A DNA stretch of 64,000 bases from Chloroflexota bacterium (GTDB lineage Bacteria; Chloroflexota; Anaerolineae; CG2-30-64-16), in NCBI GenBank assembly GCA_016876015.1, contig VGOD01000002.1, positions 1-64,000 on the forward strand. Direction: 5' to 3'. Positions within the stretch are counted from its first letter, which is position 1; each line of letters begins with the position of its first letter. The notes under the pieces are model-generated. The model saw nothing but the letters and a program-made list of their open reading frames with translations. It did no database searches and had not been told where the DNA came from. Below, one piece after another: positions 9,385 through 18,177 of this stretch. Position numbers and translations under genes: made by a program.

Positions 9385-10165
9385 CCGCCCATTTGCAGGA
9401 CAGTTTCCTCAAGAACTGTTCGCCCGCGGCCGCGACGACCGCGGACTGTTCCACCAGGACCATGTGGCCGCCGCCGGGCACGATGACGAGCTCTGCGCCC
9501 CGGATGTGCTCGGCCAGATAGCGGCTGTACTTCACAGGGGTCATCTGATCCGCTTCCCCGCAGATGACCAGCGTGGGCAGGGCAAGGCTGGCGAGATCGG
9601 CCCGCCGATCGAAGGCATCGCACGCGAGGAAATCGCCGTGGGCGATCAGTGGATCCACCTCGCGCAAGCGACGCCGGTAGACCTGCAACGTGTTGGCATT
9701 GACGTGCTCGCCGTGCGCCCAAGTCGCCAGCAGCTCGACTGTGGCGTCGAAATCGGTCAGGATGCCCTGGAGAAGTTGTGGGGCCACGCGCAGCCTGGCG
9801 CCCGAGCTCACCAACACCAGTCCGGCCAGTTCCGCAGGATAGCGCAGCGCCAACTCCAGGCCAATCGCGCCGCCCATCGAGTGGCCGCAGATCACATAGG
9901 GCGTCAGCCCCAGCGCACGGCCGAATTCGCGCACGACTTCTGCGTACGCGGCGATCGCGGTCCGGCCGCGGCCGCCTGAACGACCGTGCCCTGGCAGATC
10001 GAGCGCACAGACAAGCCGGCCAGGCGCCCGGCGCAACGCGGTCGGCCAGTGCATCAGATTACCGCCCGCGCCATGGACCAGCACGAGCGCCGGCCCGCCT
10101 CGCTGCGCCGCAGCGCCATGCAATTGATAGTGGAGCTTCTCTCCGCCGACAACGATGCCAGGCAT
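9377..10165 (-). CDS. Alpha/beta-fold hydrolase
   Basis: This is a compact alpha/beta hydrolase. It has the oxyanion motif VLVHGAGG, the nucleophile elbow GHSMGG (Ser near residue 96), an acid strand VICGEADQMTP and the C-terminal His in GGGHMV. The length (262 aa) fits esterase, lipase or haloperoxidase-like members, and no substrate can be assigned. It is probably the last gene of a tkt-HIT-hydrolase run, separated from HIT by a heptamer repeat. GGAAG precedes the ATG. Its final codons and TAG fall in a palindromic repeat. Confidence 0.85.
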   Translation of the reverse strand: MPGIVVGGEKLHYQLHGAAAQRGGPALVLVHGAGGNLMHWPTALRRAPGRLVCALDLPGHGRSGGRGRTAIAAYAEVVREFGRALGLTPYVICGHSMGGAIGLELALRYPAELAGLVLVSSGARLRVAPQLLQGILTDFDATVELLATWAHGEHVNANTLQVYRRRLREVDPLIAHGDFLACDAFDRRADLASLALPTLVICGEADQMTPVKYSRYLAEHIRGAELVIVPGGGHMVLVEQSAVVAAAGEQFLRKLSCKWAGS

Positions 10166-10184
10166 GAACTATACTTCCGCATCT

Positions 10185-10260
10185 CGCTTGACGCTCGACG
10201 TTTGGCGCTCGACGCTTCACGCTCGACTTTTGACGTTTCACGTCTCACGTCTCACATCCT
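10185..10260 (-). repeat. Heptanucleotide tandem repeat (GACGCTC/GACGTTT/CACGTCT type)
   Basis: About ten imperfect 7-bp units lie in the spacer. They extend into the HIT gene, whose last codons (VRRET and stop) are made of repeat units. Confidence 0.85.
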
Positions 10261-10732
10261 CAATCGCATCTCTCAGCATCCCCGCGGTTTCGCGCAACGT
10301 CTGCGGGATCACGCGCACATCGGCGAACAGCGGCATGAAGTTCGTATCGCCTGCCCAGCGCGGTACGACGTGCAGGTGAACGTGATCCAGCACCCCCGCG
10401 CCTGCCACCTTGCCGATATTGAGCCCGATGTTGAAGCCGGCAGGCTTGAGACATCTCCGCAGGCTGCGCATGCTCAACGTGGTCAAGGCCATGATCTCAG
10501 CCAGTTCTGCCGCGGTCAGGTCTTCCAGTGAAGCCGCATGCCGATACGGCACGGCCATCAAGTGGCCGTTGTTATACGGATACTTGTTCAGCACCAGGAA
10601 CCCCAACTCGCCCCGGTGCAGGATCAGCGTCTCATCGCCATCTGCTGTCGCCAGCATCTCGCAGAAGATACAGCCGGCCTGCTTGTCGCTCAAGATATAC
10701 TCCATGCGCCAGGGGGTCCAGAGATGCTCCAT
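10238..10732 (-). CDS. HIT-family nucleotide hydrolase/phosphorylase
   Basis: The histidine-triad motif HVHLHVVPRW (residues ~117-126) and the N-terminal LWTPWRMEYI with CIFCEM match the Ap4A-phosphorylase-like branch of the HIT family. These enzymes cleave dinucleoside polyphosphates or nucleotide conjugates; the paired Cys in CIFC may bind zinc with a downstream His. The start is 13 nt below the tkt stop with a GGAGG site, so it is cotranscribed with transketolase. The C-terminus ends within a heptamer repeat. Confidence 0.9.
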   Translation of the reverse strand: MEHLWTPWRMEYILSDKQAGCIFCEMLATADGDETLILHRGELGFLVLNKYPYNNGHLMAVPYRHAASLEDLTAAELAEIMALTTLSMRSLRRCLKPAGFNIGLNIGKVAGAGVLDHVHLHVVPRWAGDTNFMPLFADVRVIPQTLRETAGMLRDAIEDVRRET

Positions 10733-10745
10733 CCTTGAGCCTCCA

Positions 10746-12758
10746 TTACCGGCCCAGTACTCGCAACGCCTCCGCCGCCACGCGCTCGGCAGTGATTCCC
10801 AGGTGGGCCATCACGGCCGGGCCTTTGCCCGATTCGCCGAAACGGTTGATGCCGACGGCCGCGCCCGCGAGGCCGACATAACGCTCCCATCCGAGGGTAA
10901 CGCCTGCTTCCACCGAGACACGCGCGGCGACCGAGCGCGGCAAGACCTTTTCGCGATAGGCTGCATCTTGGGCTTCGAAGAGATCCCAACTGGGCATGGA
11001 GACGACGCGCGCCTGCACGCCCCGGGCCGCCAGCAGCTCGCGCGCAGCCAGGGCCACCGCAACCTCGGACCCCGCGCCGATCAGGATCACGGCTGGTTTG
11101 CCATCTGGCGCATCCGCCAGGACATAGGCGCCCTTCGCCAGGTCCTCGAGCGCGCCCGCGCCGGGAAGCACGGGAAGCGCCTGCCGGGTGAGCAGCAGCG
11201 CCACGGGCCGGTCGCGCTGGGTGAGAGCGTAGCGCCACGCAGCGGCCGTCTCGTTGGCGTCGGCCGGCCGGATGACGGTCAGGTTTGGGATGGCGCGCAG
11301 GCTGGCCATGTGCTCCACCGGCTGGTGTGTCGGCCCATCTTCGCCCACGCCTACGCTGTCGTGCGTCCACACGAAGATGACCGGTGCGCGCATGATCGCG
11401 GCCACGCGCACGGCCCCGCGCATGTAGTCGGAGAAGACCAGGAAGGTGCCGCCATAGGGGATGATGCCGCCATGCAGCGCCAGACCGTTCAGCATGGCGC
11501 CCATCGCATGTTCGCGGATGCCGAAACGGATGTAGCGGCCGCCGAACTCGCCGGCCGCGATGTCAACCGCGCCCTTGAACCGCGTGTTGTTGGAGGGGGT
11601 CAGATCGGCCGAGCCGCCCATCAGGCTTGGGATGCGCGGCGCGATCGCGTCGAGCACTTTGCCCGAAGCCGCGCGCGTGGCCAGCTTCTCGCCCGGCTTC
11701 CAGAACGGCAGTGCGGCGTCCCAGCCGGCAGGCGGTTGGCCGGCCAAAGCCTGCTGGAAGGTCGCGGCCAACTCGGGATGCTCCATGGCATAGCGGGCCA
11801 GGAGATCGTTCCATCCGGCCTGCCGTTCGGCGCCGTCCGCCAGCGCGCTGCGCCAGCGCGCCAACACCTCATCCGGGGTCCAGAACTGTTCGTCAGGCGG
11901 CAGGCCGAGCGCCTGCTTGGTCAGCCGCACCTCTTCGACGCCGAGCGGCGCGCCGTGCGCCTCGGCCGTGTCCTGCATGTTGGGGCTGCCGTAGGCGATG
12001 TGCGACCGACAGATGATCAGCGACGGCCGATCGGAGACCGACTGCGCCGCGCGCAGCGCCGCATCAATGGCCGGCATGTCATAGGCATCCACCTCCTGGA
12101 CGTGCCAGCCGTAGGCCGCGAAGCGCCGCGGCGCGTCGTCGCTGTACGAAAGGGAGGTCGGGCCGTCAATGCTGATCCCGTTGTCGTCGTAGAGATAGAT
12201 CAGCTTGCCCAGCTTCAGATGTCCGGCCAGCGAGGCCGCCTCGTGGCTGATCCCTTCCTCCAGGTCGCCGTCGCTGACGATGGCGTAGGTGTAGTGATCC
12301 ACGAGGGGAAAGCCGGGCCGGTTGAAGGTCGCGGCCAGGAACGCCTCGGCCAGCGCCATGCCGACGCCAGTGGCGAAACCCTGCCCCAACGGGCCGGTCG
12401 TGGTCTCGACGCCGGGCGTCACGCCATACTCCGGGTGGCCAGGGGTGCGGCTGCCGAGCTGGCGGAACTGCTTGAGCTGCTCCATCGGCAGATCATAGCC
12501 GGCCAGGTGCAGCAGGCTGTAGATCAGCATGGAGCCGTGCCCAGCAGAGAGGATGAAACGGTCGCGGTTGAACCACCGGGGATCGGCCGGGTTGTGGCGC
12601 AGGAAGCGCGTCCACAAGACGTGGGCCACGGTGGCCATGCCCATCGGCATGCCCGGATGCCCGGAATCTGCGCGTTGCACGCCATCCATCGCCAGGCCGC
12701 GAATCACGTTGGCCGCGAGGAGGTCGGTGGCGTCGTAGGGAAGGGGTCGTTGTGACAT
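10746..12758 (-). CDS. tkt: Transketolase
   Basis: This is the thiamine diphosphate enzyme of the pentose phosphate pathway. The start is moved to ATG 12758 ([12 protein letters not shown]), with GGAG upstream. The 971-aa track ORF adds 300 residues that are only a shadow of birA. At 670 residues it has the family length. Visible are [24 protein letters not shown], the ThDP/Mg motif [28 protein letters not shown], and the C-terminal pyrimidine-binding region ([30 protein letters not shown]). A heptamer repeat lies directly upstream of the ribosome site. Confidence 0.96.
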   Translation of the reverse strand: MSQRPLPYDATDLLAANVIRGLAMDGVQRADSGHPGMPMGMATVAHVLWTRFLRHNPADPRWFNRDRFILSAGHGSMLIYSLLHLAGYDLPMEQLKQFRQLGSRTPGHPEYGVTPGVETTTGPLGQGFATGVGMALAEAFLAATFNRPGFPLVDHYTYAIVSDGDLEEGISHEAASLAGHLKLGKLIYLYDDNGISIDGPTSLSYSDDAPRRFAAYGWHVQEVDAYDMPAIDAALRAAQSVSDRPSLIICRSHIAYGSPNMQDTAEAHGAPLGVEEVRLTKQALGLPPDEQFWTPDEVLARWRSALADGAERQAGWNDLLARYAMEHPELAATFQQALAGQPPAGWDAALPFWKPGEKLATRAASGKVLDAIAPRIPSLMGGSADLTPSNNTRFKGAVDIAAGEFGGRYIRFGIREHAMGAMLNGLALHGGIIPYGGTFLVFSDYMRGAVRVAAIMRAPVIFVWTHDSVGVGEDGPTHQPVEHMASLRAIPNLTVIRPADANETAAAWRYALTQRDRPVALLLTRQALPVLPGAGALEDLAKGAYVLADAPDGKPAVILIGAGSEVAVALAARELLAARGVQARVVSMPSWDLFEAQDAAYREKVLPRSVAARVSVEAGVTLGWERYVGLAGAAVGINRFGESGKGPAVMAHLGITAERVAAEALRVLGR

Positions 12759-12768
12759 GGAGGCTCCG

Positions 12769-12812
12769 TGTTGCGTGATGCGTACTGCGTATTGCGTATT
12801 GCGTATTGCGTA
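12769..12812. repeat. Heptanucleotide tandem repeat (GCGTATT)
   Basis: Six units of the GCGTATT, GCGTACT and GCGTGAT type lie directly upstream of tkt, between its ribosome site and the promoter region. Confidence 0.9.
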
Positions 12813-12944
12813 AGGTTGATGTGAGAGATGCCCTGGGGGCGACGGTAGTTTACCAGAAAGAGGGGGATGCGTCAAAGCCAACGACGATGCAGGCAAGTGG
12901 ACGGTTTGGCGGATCGGTTGTATACTTCCAAATGTAACCATGTA

Positions 12945-12998
12945 CCCACCAGGCGCCGGCACTTCCGAAGCGCCGGCGTCTGGTGGGTGATTTTCAGG
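12945..12998. repeat. P-family palindrome with GATTTTCAGGACAG tail
   Basis: The hairpin ACCCACCAGGCGCCGGCACTTCCGAAG and its partner are followed directly by GATTTTCAGGACAG and the TTG start of birA. The repeat therefore provides the birA leader. Confidence 0.8.
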
Positions 12999-13008
12999 AC
13001 AGCAACCC

Positions 13009-13812
13009 TTGACTAACGATCTATCTGCCCTCACGATCGGCGCTGTCCTTGCCACCCGGCGGCTCGGCCGGCCGGCGTTGTTTTTTCCCACCGTCGCCTC
13101 GACCAACGACGTGATCCACCAGCACGCGGCGGCCGGCGCGGGGGAGGGGTTGCTGGTCGTCGCCGACGAGCAGACAGCCGGCCGGGGACGCCTGGGCCGC
13201 TCCTGGTGGGCGCCGCCAGGGACCAGCCTGCTGATTTCGCTGTTGCTGCGACCGCCCATCCCGGCCGGCCGCGCCGGCCAGATGACGATGTGCCTGGGCC
13301 TGGCCGCGGCCGAAGGGATCGAGCAGACGACCGGTCTGCGGCCGGTCCTCAAGTGGCCCAACGATCTGCTCCTGGATGGCCGCAAGTTGGGCGGAATCCT
13401 GACCGAGCTGCGTACCACGGCCGATCGGCTGGAGTACGCGGCGCTGGGGCTGGGGGTGAATGTGAATGTGGGGCGATTTGCCAAATCGCCCCACATGCCT
13501 GCTGAGTTGGTCGCGACCGTCATCAGCCTCTCGTCGGCGCTGGGCCGGCCGGTAGAGCGGCTGGCGCTGCTGGTCGCGATCCTGGCCCGCTGCGAAGTCT
13601 GGTATGATCGCCTGCTGGCCGGCGAGTCGCTGCACCGGGCGTGGGCCGCCAGGTTGGACACGCTGGGTCGTAGCGTTACGGTGACGCTGGCCAGCGGCGC
13701 ATTGCAGGGGGTTGCGACCGGGGTGACGACCGAAGGCGCGCTGCTGGTACGCGACGAAGAGGGCCGCGTTCACACGGTCTGGGCCGGCGACATAGCACCG
13801 TCCGGTAGTTGA
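13009..13812 (+). CDS. birA: Biotin--[acetyl-CoA-carboxylase] ligase
   Basis: It attaches biotin to biotin carboxyl carrier proteins via biotinyl-AMP. The catalytic domain is complete: [10 protein letters not shown], the loop [29 protein letters not shown] and GLGVNVN, followed by the C-terminal SH3-like domain ([12 protein letters not shown]). There is no N-terminal winged-helix domain, so this is a group I ligase that does not act as repressor. The TTG start follows a P-family repeat and I see no clear ribosome site. A perfect 31-bp palindrome is inserted in frame after GVNVN ([10 protein letters not shown]). Confidence 0.93.
   Translation: MTNDLSALTIGAVLATRRLGRPALFFPTVASTNDVIHQHAAAGAGEGLLVVADEQTAGRGRLGRSWWAPPGTSLLISLLLRPPIPAGRAGQMTMCLGLAAAEGIEQTTGLRPVLKWPNDLLLDGRKLGGILTELRTTADRLEYAALGLGVNVNVGRFAKSPHMPAELVATVISLSSALGRPVERLALLVAILARCEVWYDRLLAGESLHRAWAARLDTLGRSVTVTLASGALQGVATGVTTEGALLVRDEEGRVHTVWAGDIAPSGS
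13466..13496. repeat. Perfect palindrome within birA, translated in frame
   Basis: ATGTGGGGCGATTT and its complement form a 14-bp perfect stem around the 3-nt loop GCC. It encodes [11 protein letters not shown], at a position where BirA proteins normally have a short loop. Confidence 0.85.
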
Positions 13813-13845
13813 TGATACCATACACGGCGCCAGGGCGGATGAAAA

Positions 13846-13928
13846 GCTCACGCCAAGCAGAGGCGGTCAGAAGAACTCAACGGTCCTTTGCGCCTTTGCG
13901 TGAGGCCAGGGGGACCGTTCTCAGCGCA
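13846..13928. repeat. CTCACGC..CAAAG inverted-repeat element (K family), shortened copy
   Basis: GCTCACGCCAAG and CTTTGCGTGAG bracket a centre containing AAGAACTCAACGGTCC. A longer copy with the same centre is translated inside cydDC at 29077. A degenerate tail box (GGACCGTTCTCAGCGCAG) follows. Confidence 0.75.
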
Positions 13929-13960
13929 GTTGTAGAACTGCAGGTCCTCGCCTGACGCTC

Positions 13961-13990
13961 TTGGTTGTTGCTGATCGGTCATGCTATAAT
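13961..13990 (+). promoter_or_regulatory. Predicted promoter for Thr/Pro-rich membrane protein
   Basis: TTGGTT, 18 bp, TATAAT. The box is only 9 bp before ATG 14000, implying a leaderless or nearly leaderless mRNA. Confidence 0.5.
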
Positions 13991-13999
13991 CCGCCCGTC

Positions 14000-14716
14000 A
14001 TGCGAAACCATCAGCCCCAACTCCACACAGCCAACGACACGTCGCGTGTTTGTCCTGTGCGATCGGTGATCGCGCTGGTTGTTCTGGCTGCGCTGCTGAC
14101 CTGGGCGTTGCCTCGCGATGTCGTGGCGCGCTCCACGTTTCAATCGCCGCCCGCCGAGCAGGCCACGCCAACCCACACGGCCACTTCAGCGCCGCCGACC
14201 GCTACGGCTAGCGCCACAGCGGCGGGCGTGACCGCAACCGCTACGGCCACCCAGGCGGCCGCGACCGTCACACCGACCAGCGGTCGGGCCACAGGCACGG
14301 CCACGCCATCTCCCACCCGCCGCGGGACAGTGACCGGCACGGCTGTTGCGCAGCCATCGCCAACAGCAGGCGCTGCGGTCACAGTCACCGCGACTCTCGC
14401 CGCGCCTGCTCCCACGCCCGCGCCGAACATCGCCGGCACGCCGGCCGCGCCCGGCTTCTTGCCCGCGCCCACCTTGAGCGCGCCAGGCGGCGTGGTCCCG
14501 TTGTTGCCTGGGCCCCAACAGCCGCTGGCCGCGTCCCCGGCCGAGCGCCTGCGCCCCACCAGTCCCGCGACGAGCAACTCGCCGCCGGCCGTCGCGACCC
14601 TCATTGACAATGCGATCGTGGCGCTGAGTTATGTCTGGCTCTGTTGTGGGGTAATCGTGCTGGTCGTGGCCGGCCTGGTTCTGGTCTGGCTGGCGCGGCG
14701 GGGCCGGCGTGGTTAG
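14000..14716 (+). CDS. Thr/Ala/Pro-rich cell-surface protein with C-terminal membrane anchor
   Basis: I do not recognise a family. The start is set at ATG 14000 because a TATAAT box lies just upstream. Residues ~20-40 are a signal or anchor segment (VIALVVLAALLTWALP). About 140 residues follow that are almost only Ala, Thr, Pro, Ser and Val, typical of an extracellular linker or glycosylated stalk. A C-terminal transmembrane helix (YVWLCCGVIVLVVAGLVLVWLARRGRRG) ends in a positive tail. The next gene, a GT-C transferase, starts 8 nt downstream and could glycosylate such a stalk; that link is speculative. Confidence 0.65.
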   Translation: MRNHQPQLHTANDTSRVCPVRSVIALVVLAALLTWALPRDVVARSTFQSPPAEQATPTHTATSAPPTATASATAAGVTATATATQAAATVTPTSGRATGTATPSPTRRGTVTGTAVAQPSPTAGAAVTVTATLAAPAPTPAPNIAGTPAAPGFLPAPTLSAPGGVVPLLPGPQQPLAASPAERLRPTSPATSNSPPAVATLIDNAIVALSYVWLCCGVIVLVVAGLVLVWLARRGRRG

Positions 14717-14724
14717 GGTCGGCG

Positions 14725-16308
14725 ATGACGAACATACGGCCACACCTTGCGCGGTCGCAGGCAAAGACGATCCTGTTGGCTCTTCTGCCCGTGGGCCTGA
14801 CGCTGTTGGCGTTTGGCCTCCGGGTCTATCATCTGACCTATCAGAGCCTCTGGCGCGACGAGGTTGACGCGTTGCTCTTCGCCACGCGGCCGCTCTCTGA
14901 GTTGTTGGCGACTTTCCGCAGGCCCGGCGAGAACGGGCCGCTGTTCTTCTTGATGCTGCGGCCCTGGATCGCGGCCGCCGGACAGAGTGAGTTCGCGCTG
15001 CGTTTTCCCTCGGCCCTGGCTGGCGCGCTGGCCGTGCCGTTGGCCTACGTTCTGACGCGTCGTCTGGCCGGTCGGGGGCCGGCGCTGGCGACTGCCGCGC
15101 TGATGGCGCTCGCACCCTACCTGGTCTGGTACGGCCAGGAAGCCAAGATGTACGCTCTGTTGACCGCGCTCGTCCCGCTGGCGCTGTGGCTGACCATCGA
15201 GGCGGCGGAGCGCGGCGGATGGCGGCGTTGGATCACGCTCTATGTCGTGACCAGCGTGTGTTTCTACACGCACGTGCTGGCCGCGCTGGTCGTTCCGCTG
15301 CAGGCGATCTGGTTTCTGGTTCTCCGGGGGGGATGGGGGGGGAGTGAAACCCACCAGGCGCCAGGCGCTTCCGAAGCGCCTGGCGCCTGGTGGGCGATTC
15401 TCAGGGCAATCCGACCCTGGCTGGCGCCGGTCATCTACCTGTTCGCGCTCGTGCTGCCCTATCTGCCGCTTGTCTGGTGGCAGGCGGTGCTGTGGCTGTC
15501 ACCGACCTTCGAGACGGGCCACCCGTTCGTGCCGCTGCCCGAGATGGCAACCGTGCTGGTGGTCGCGTTCAGCCGCGGCATCCTGCCGGTGCAAGAGCCG
15601 CTGACGCTTCTGCCGTTCGTGCTGGCCCTGCTCGCGGGGGCGCTGTTGTGGCCGGGGGGAGACAGGAGACAGGAGTCAGGGGGCAGGCGTCAGGAGTCAG
15701 GAGACGGCCGAGATCGTTGGCGGCCGCTCGTCCTTCTGTTGACCTGGCTGCTGTTCCCGGTGCTCGCTATCTACGGCGTTTCCCTGGGCATGCCGATCTT
15801 CGCCGATCGTTATCTGATCTGGATCATGCCGGCTTTTCTCGCATTGATCGGCATGGGGATCGTAGTCCTGGCTCGCGGCTGGCGGCCGCTGGCGCTAGCT
15901 GCTCTCGCCGCGATCATGGCGCTCAACCTGGCGGATGTGGCCGCGCACGCCAACCAGCCGATCAAGGCGGACTTTCGGGGCGCCGCGGCCTTTGTGCTGC
16001 CACAGTTGCAAAAGGATGATCTGGTGATCTTCCAAATCCCGTATAGCCGCTTCACGTTTCGCTACTACAGCGGTCGCAGCGTGAACAGGGTGGACGGGCC
16101 GTATACCAACGATGGCATGAGCGAGACTGAACTCGCGAACCAGATGGTGACTGCCGTGGGACAGGCCTCGGTCGCCTGGTTGGTAGCGTCTGAGGCTGAG
16201 CTGTGGGACGCACGCGGCCTGACCGAGAAGTGGCTGGCCGCGCACGGCGCCATCACCGACCGCGCGGAGTTCATGCGCGTGACCGTGACCCGTTATGATC
16301 TGAGGTGA
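14725..16308 (+). CDS. GT-C family glycosyltransferase (PMT/ArnT-like membrane protein)
   Basis: Start ATG 14725 replaces the track start. The first luminal loop carries SLWRDEVDAL, with the DE pair typical of lipid-phosphate-sugar dependent GT-C enzymes. About ten transmembrane helices follow, with a C-terminal extracytoplasmic domain. Two foreign-looking stretches interrupt it in frame: a P-family hairpin (HQAPGASEAPGAWW, ~residues 210-225) and a heptamer repeat (DRRQESGGRRQESGD, ~residues 312-327). Both sit in loops between helices and lack hydrophobicity. Donor and acceptor cannot be predicted. Confidence 0.8.
   Translation: MTNIRPHLARSQAKTILLALLPVGLTLLAFGLRVYHLTYQSLWRDEVDALLFATRPLSELLATFRRPGENGPLFFLMLRPWIAAAGQSEFALRFPSALAGALAVPLAYVLTRRLAGRGPALATAALMALAPYLVWYGQEAKMYALLTALVPLALWLTIEAAERGGWRRWITLYVVTSVCFYTHVLAALVVPLQAIWFLVLRGGWGGSETHQAPGASEAPGAWWAILRAIRPWLAPVIYLFALVLPYLPLVWWQAVLWLSPTFETGHPFVPLPEMATVLVVAFSRGILPVQEPLTLLPFVLALLAGALLWPGGDRRQESGGRRQESGDGRDRWRPLVLLLTWLLFPVLAIYGVSLGMPIFADRYLIWIMPAFLALIGMGIVVLARGWRPLALAALAAIMALNLADVAAHANQPIKADFRGAAAFVLPQLQKDDLVIFQIPYSRFTFRYYSGRSVNRVDGPYTNDGMSETELANQMVTAVGQASVAWLVASEAELWDARGLTEKWLAAHGAITDRAEFMRVTVTRYDLR
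15350..15402 (+). repeat. P-family palindrome translated within GT-C gene
   Basis: CCCACCAGGCGCCAGGCGCTTCCGAAG and its complement, then GGGCGATTCTCAGGGCA, keep the reading frame open. It is nearly identical in stem and centre to the intergenic copy at 12945. Confidence 0.85.
15661..15704 (+). repeat. Heptanucleotide tandem repeat (GACAGGA/GTCAGGA) within GT-C gene
   Basis: Six units read GACAGGA, GACAGGA, GTCAGGG, GGCAGGC, GTCAGGA, GTCAGGA. They are translated as a Gln/Arg/Glu/Ser-rich stretch with a 7-residue period. Confidence 0.9.
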
Positions 16309-16312
16309 CAAT

Positions 16313-16609
16313 ATGACGGCGACTTCACCGGAACTGAGCGTCGCGCTGTCCGCGGACGAGTATCGCCTGGCGCTGCTCGGTCTGGTGGATTTCGAGGGAC
16401 AATGGGAGGCGTTGGCGACGGCCGCGGCTTTCGTCGTGGATGGATCGCGCAAGGCCGCGCTCGTTCAGGAGCGTCTTGCGCCCATCGCCAGCCATCTGCC
16501 GGCGCTGCTCAAGCGCAAGGTGGACGCATTCGAGATGATTGCGCTTCGTCATTGGTTTCGCCACATGCGCCTTGATGAAGCGCCTGATCCAGAAGAGGCC
16601 ACGGCATGA
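16313..16609 (+). CDS. Small acidic protein of unknown function
   Basis: I do not recognise this 98-residue protein. It is predicted helical, has no membrane segment or cysteine, and carries an acidic N-terminus (SVALSADEYRLALLGL). AGGTGA precedes the ATG. It starts 4 nt after the GT-C stop and its stop overlaps the next gene (ATGA), so it is translationally coupled to the Mrr-like membrane nuclease and is a candidate partner or regulator of it. Confidence 0.7.
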   Translation: MTATSPELSVALSADEYRLALLGLVDFEGQWEALATAAAFVVDGSRKAALVQERLAPIASHLPALLKRKVDAFEMIALRHWFRHMRLDEAPDPEEATA

Positions 16610-17355
16610 TAGGATTGGCGTCGTTCTTCTCTGCTGAACCGGACAGGCAAGGTTTGGGCGAGCCAGAATGGATGCCCAGCCTGGAGGTGGTCGCGCGCGC
16701 GCGGGCCAACCTGGAGCGCCGAGGCATCGTGCGCTGTCTGTCTCGCAGGGTCGGCGGACCGCAATGGGTGGCGCCGGGCGAAACCCCCTGGCTCTGGTGG
16801 GGCGCGGCGGCCCTCTGGATCGTCCTGTGGCCCGGCCTGATCGCGTGGAAGGCCGGCGGCGAGCTGGCCTGGTTGCCGTGGTGGCTGCCGGCGATCCTGG
16901 CCATGGTCCACATGCTCGGCCTGGCCGCGCCCGTGTGGATCAGCGAGCGCGCAGCTACCCGCGAAGACCTGCGCCGCAGATTCGGCAGAATCCGCACGAT
17001 CGCCGAGATGCTGGCGCTGGAGCCGAGCGAGTTCGAGAGCTGGACCGGCATGTTGTTCCAGTTGCTCGGCTATCGCGTGGAGAATACCCAAGATGTGGCA
17101 GACCACGGCATAGACTTGGTGGTGCGCAATGCGCAGACGCGGTATGGCCTGGTGCAGTGCAAACGCTATCGCGGCACGGTGGGCGAGCCGGTGGTGCGCG
17201 ACCTGTTCGGCACGCTGGTGCACGAAAACGCCGACCGTAGCTGGCTGGTCACGACCGGGGGCATCTCGCGACAGGCGCACCAATGGTCCACGGGCAAGCC
17301 CATCGAGCTGTGGGACGGCCAGCGTCTGGTAGACTTCGCGCGGCGGCTGAGATGA
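16606..17355 (+). CDS. Membrane-anchored Mrr-like restriction endonuclease-fold protein
   Basis: Residues ~60-110 hold two hydrophobic segments (WWGAAALWIVLWPGLIAW; WWLPAILAMVHMLGLAAPVW). The C-terminal half is an Mrr_cat-type PD-(D/E)XK domain: FESWTGMLFQLLGY, then GIDLVV with the metal-binding Asp, then VQCKRY as the QxK motif, and VGEPVVRDLFG. Mrr proteins cleave modified DNA, but TM-bearing relatives without a methyltransferase or specificity subunit are of unclear role. It is coupled by ATGA overlap to the 98-residue protein upstream. GDPD follows 21 nt later. Confidence 0.8.
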   Translation: MIGLASFFSAEPDRQGLGEPEWMPSLEVVARARANLERRGIVRCLSRRVGGPQWVAPGETPWLWWGAAALWIVLWPGLIAWKAGGELAWLPWWLPAILAMVHMLGLAAPVWISERAATREDLRRRFGRIRTIAEMLALEPSEFESWTGMLFQLLGYRVENTQDVADHGIDLVVRNAQTRYGLVQCKRYRGTVGEPVVRDLFGTLVHENADRSWLVTTGGISRQAHQWSTGKPIELWDGQRLVDFARRLR

Positions 17356-17376
17356 TAAGAACCAACGAGGTGAGTC

Positions 17377-18111
17377 TTGAAACGACCTGATGTCAACCGC
17401 CCCTTGATCTTTGCGCACCGCGGCGCGTGCCGTGTGGCGCCGGAGAACACCCTGCCCGCGTTCGAGGCCGCCATCGGTCTGGGCGCCGACGGCGTGGAGC
17501 TGGATGTTCAATACAGCTCCGATGGCAAACTGGTGGTAATTCACAACCCACGGCTGGAAGAGACCACCAACGGCGCCGGCCGCGTGACTGCGCACACCTT
17601 CGAGGAGCTGCGCGGTCTGGACGCCGGCAGTCACTTCGGCCCCCAGTTCGCAGGCACGCCGATCCCCAGCCTGCAGGAAGTGCTAGACTTGCTCAAGGGC
17701 CGGCTGCTGATCAACATCGAGATCAAAGCGTTCGAGCTGGCCTCGACGCTGGGGCACGATGTCGTCGCGGCCGTGCGCGAGCGCGACATGGCGGATCAGG
17801 TGGTCATCAGCTCCTTCAACCCCTTCGCGCTGCGTCGCGCCAAGCGGGCCGGCCCCGAGATCGAGTGCGCGCTGCTGACCGCGGCCGATTTGGCCGGCTG
17901 GATGCGTTGGGAGTTGACGCGGCGCTTCAGTCGCGGGGACGGCATCCACCCAGAGCATACCATGGTGGACGCCGCCTACATGGCCTGGGCCAGGAAGCGT
18001 CGCCTGCCCGTGCGGGTGTGGACTGTCAACGAAGAGGCAGACATACAACGGATGATCGCGCTGGGCGTGGACGCGATCATCACAGACGCGCCCGACCTGG
18101 CGCGTGGATGA
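17377..18111 (+). CDS. ugpQ: Glycerophosphodiester phosphodiesterase
   Basis: It hydrolyses glycerophosphodiesters to glycerol-3-phosphate and an alcohol. The TTG start follows GAGGTGA at correct spacing. The catalytic signature HRGACRVAPENTLPAF (His and Arg near residues 14-15), GADGVELDV, the second His in VVIHNP, and INIEIK are all present. The TIM-barrel closes with VWTVNEEADIQRMIALGVDAIITD. No signal peptide is seen, so it is cytoplasmic and similar to UgpQ. Length (244 aa) is typical. Confidence 0.93.
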   Translation: MKRPDVNRPLIFAHRGACRVAPENTLPAFEAAIGLGADGVELDVQYSSDGKLVVIHNPRLEETTNGAGRVTAHTFEELRGLDAGSHFGPQFAGTPIPSLQEVLDLLKGRLLINIEIKAFELASTLGHDVVAAVRERDMADQVVISSFNPFALRRAKRAGPEIECALLTAADLAGWMRWELTRRFSRGDGIHPEHTMVDAAYMAWARKRRLPVRVWTVNEEADIQRMIALGVDAIITDAPDLARG

Positions 18112-18177
18112 TCGCCGCGCGCGGGTTGCCCGAACAGAGAAGGGCTTCGCCAGACACATTCAACAATGGAGTTGCAC

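Noticed and set aside
10410-12755. 781-aa plus-strand ORF opposite HIT and tkt
   Set aside because: It spans two genes in antisense and has no domain.
13000-13661. N-terminal 300-residue extension of the transketolase track ORF
   Set aside because: It runs antisense through birA. GGAG before ATG 12758 and family length support the shorter protein.
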